Source: Phlebopus portentosus | Taxonomy: Eukaryota; Basidiomycota; Agaricomycetes; Boletales; Boletinellaceae | Length of the DNA stretch: 64,000 nucleotides | Direction: 5' to 3' | Assembly (NCBI GenBank): GCA_037892935.1 | Contig: JAYXKI010000007.1 | Coordinates: 744,001-808,000, forward strand | In this document: positions 61,870 through 64,000 of the stretch, one piece after another | How the letters are laid out: each line of letters starts with the position of its first letter | Position numbering within the stretch: position 1 is the stretch's first letter | Position numbers and translations under genes: made by a program | The notes under the pieces: generated by a model | Database searches by the model: none | What the model was told of the DNA's origin: nothing | The model's input: the letters and a program-made list of their open reading frames with translations, nothing else

Positions 61870-63328
61870 ACGACGTAGGCGTTGAGCAAGCAGTGTGAGA
61901 GAACTTGGAGTACCAGTACCGCTCACGCTCACGGCTCGCGCTGTCCCGTCTGTGGTGGTACCGTGATACGCGAAATGACGAGTATCGTAGGACAGGGAGC
62001 TCAGATGGCTCAGACGGCCCGGGGTGTTCAAAGCAATATTAATCAGACGCAGCGCGCTCAGGGGGAACAAGGGGAGCTGATCACGGTGCTGGTGCTGGAA
62101 CTGCTGGTGCTACGGGCATTGGAACTGCAATTCATCCCCTTGGTGCTGGTGCTATGGGCCCTACCGATGTCAATATCGATACTAATGCCAGCAACGCCTC
62201 CGACGCTGCTCGGAGCAATAACGACAACCCCTCTAATACCAATAGAAGAAGCTCGACGAGCTTCCCCGCCTCCCGTACGAACAGCACCAGCGACAACAGC
62301 AACAGCAACGCTACCATAACGACGACAGAAACAACAAACGCCCCGCGCCCGAGGAGAACATCCACTTCCTCCCAGTCGATCCACGTACACGCCGAGCTGT
62401 TCATGCAGCTCATCCACGAGGAGCGCGCGCTCGCGTCTTTGGGTGTCCGCGCGGAGGTGGAAGCGCTGAGGCGGGCATTGGAGGAGAGGGAGCGGGAGGT
62501 GGACAGTTTGCGGGGAGAGGTGGAGAGTATGAGGCGCGCCTGGGCGGGGGCGTCTGTTCAGCAAAGGGGTGCTTCTGCTTCACCTACAGCTTCATTCCCA
62601 TCTGCATCTCCACCCGCTTCTGCGCATACGTCTGCTTCTGGTTCTTATGGCGCACATTCGGACATACGTCTGCTCCACTACGAGCTGGAGAGCAAGAGGA
62701 AGGAGGTCGAGGCTTTGAAGAAAGTCCTGGAAGACGGGAAGGCGGCGAGGGGCGAGCTGGCGGTACCGAAGTGTGCGCTTGAGGCTGTATCGGGGGAGCA
62801 CAGGAAGGCGCGCGGGGAGTTGGATAATCTGAGGAGGGAGAACGAAGAGCTGAGGAAGATGATCTCTGAGAGGAATGCAAACGCGAATCCGGAGGTACGA
62901 GTGAAGATGGAAGAGGGGGCGGAGCAGAATATCGAAAATATCAATCCAAATCCGAATGCCAATTTGAATGCGAATGCAGAAGTGGAGGCGCTGCGCAGAA
63001 GATGCGAAGAATTGGGAAGCGAGAACGAGAAGCTGAGAAAGAGCGAAGCGATCCTCCGACAGCGTATCGAGATATTCGAGAGTCTGAGAGCGAGCGCGAG
63101 TAATGCGCTACCATCTCTTGGTAACCATCCATCCATCCGTCCATACTTCTTTGTATTCGCTCATTAGGAGTATATACTAACTTGACCCGGCTTTTTTCCC
63201 TTTGTAGATCATCTTCCGGACTTGAATAATGCACTAGAAGCACTCATAGGATATCGACCTAATAGTGCTACTGATTTGAACGATGCACATGCCAAGAAGA
63301 GGAGATTGGACGAGATGCGTAGAAGCTA
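61870..63328 (+). CDS. coiled-coil protein with a half-RING-like Cys motif; start uncertain
   Basis: The main exon reads through NRRSSTSFPASRTNST and SQSIHVHAELFMQLIHEERA into heptad coiled coil (LRRALEEREREVDSLRGEVE, HYELESKRKEVEALKKVLED, AEVEALRRRCEELGSENEKL) up to about 63118. The last exon (from 63209) reads DHLPDLNNALEALIGYRPNS and ends KKRRLDEMRRS at 63328. Upstream, in a different phase, lies CERTWSTSTAHAHGSRCPVC and GGTVIRE, like the second half of a RING finger; the first half is not visible. A splice near 62050 (TTAATCAG then ACGCAGCG) would connect the frames. It could be a truncated RING/coiled-coil ubiquitin-ligase-like protein. The 5' end is unresolved. Confidence 0.5.
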
Positions 63329-63468
63329 GGCTCGCCATCCTCGTCCTCATATTACTGTTGTTATTTTTCCATCCCGACAATCCACCGTTTTGGTAAGTTG
63401 CTGCTTATCCTTCTTATACAACCTATTTACACCGGTGTCGTATTATTGACTCTTTACTAACCTTTCAG

Positions 63469-64000
63469 ATGAGCTCGAGGGATTATTTTATTACGCTCGC
63501 TGAAGAATTACCATTGGGTCTGCTATCGATTCGCAACTTGTTTTACGGCGCGCATTCAGATTTCCTAACCGCATCATTTCTATACCAGCAACTATTAGGC
63601 GACTACTCCACTGCCATTACGTCAACGTCGTCGTTTCCCCATGTCCTCATACTCACTCCTGAGAACCTGCATCCTTAACGACACTGCTTACTGGTCGATT
63701 GTGCTCGCATGTCGAAAAGAGGAGAACGGACGAGTTGCATGGGTTCTAGTCTTTCCATCTCACTGTCCTTCATTGTCTTACTGTGCTGACATTCTGTCGT
63801 CCGGTAAGTTGTTCTTATACATTCTATTATTCGTGATCTCGGGAAGTACAAAATTTGCCATTGACTTGTTCTCTACCTTCAGGAATGAACTCGAAGAGTA
63901 CAGACAGACTCGTTGAAAAGTCGCTGTCAGCTCGTTTTAGCTTGCGTTCCCCTAGCAGCATCCTTTCTGGCAGCAGCTCTTAGGCGGCTGCTCCGCTGGC
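63469..64000 (+). CDS. start of an unidentified gene running off the right edge
   Basis: After a CTTTCAG acceptor-like site the frame MSSRDYFITLAEELPLGLLS, then FYGAHSDFLTASFLYQQLLG and TSSFPHVLILTPENLHP looks like a real exon and stops at 63676 unless spliced. Later frames (63641-63916) may hold the next exons. The protein is not recognised. The gene is incomplete and the model is tentative. Confidence 0.35.

Overview
The window is nuclear DNA of a filamentous basidiomycete, most likely an Agaricomycete. This is inferred from dense 45-90 nt spliceosomal introns with CT(A/G)AC branch sites, from conserved fungal housekeeping genes, and from families typical of mushroom-forming fungi (7-TM receptor-like protein, LaeA/UMTA-type methyltransferase, BTB protein, JmjC protein, rve-type integrase relics). 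No virus, plasmid, CRISPR or rRNA feature is visible.

Layout. (1) 1-3.6 kb is a conserved left flank: the 3' part of a TPR/MLP1-like nuclear-basket gene, carrying an apparent frameshift, and a convergent Rsr1/Bud1-type Ras GTPase. (2) 4-37 kb is a repeat-rich accessory island. It holds Tc1/mariner-like MITEs, seven copies of a 33-bp palindrome usually paired with CACGTG, a nested foldback cluster at 28 kb, and a GCCGCGCA-motif repeat family. It also holds decayed fragments of housekeeping genes (HSP70, RPB1, PAB1, probably SPT8), a rve/DDE integrase pseudogene and another gene broken by nonsense codons. Apparently intact genes sit among these: a 74-aa Zn2Cys6 mini-protein, a SAM methyltransferase, a 1272-aa JmjC protein, a BTB protein and an 807-aa cysteine-cluster protein ending in a SUMO-interacting-like motif. 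(3) 37-64 kb is a gene-dense core: an MFS transporter, two related glycine/glutamine/histidine-rich proteins (one with 70-residue tandem repeats), SEC2, AIP1/WDR1, GFA1, a 7-TM protein and a coiled-coil protein with a half-RING-like start. A 3.6-kb stretch without genes separates GFA1 from the 7-TM gene.

Functional links. Rsr1, Sec2 (Rab GEF for exocytosis), Aip1 (actin turnover with cofilin) and Gfa1 (first committed step to UDP-GlcNAc and chitin) all serve polarised hyphal growth. Their proximity may be chance. In the island, chromatin-type genes (JmjC, LaeA-like) lie beside mobile-element debris, and nonsense codons there are mostly explained by C-to-T change, as expected where repeats are methylated or mutated.

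Exon coordinates were derived by hand from splice signals and reading-frame continuity. Family names rest on motif recognition without database searches.
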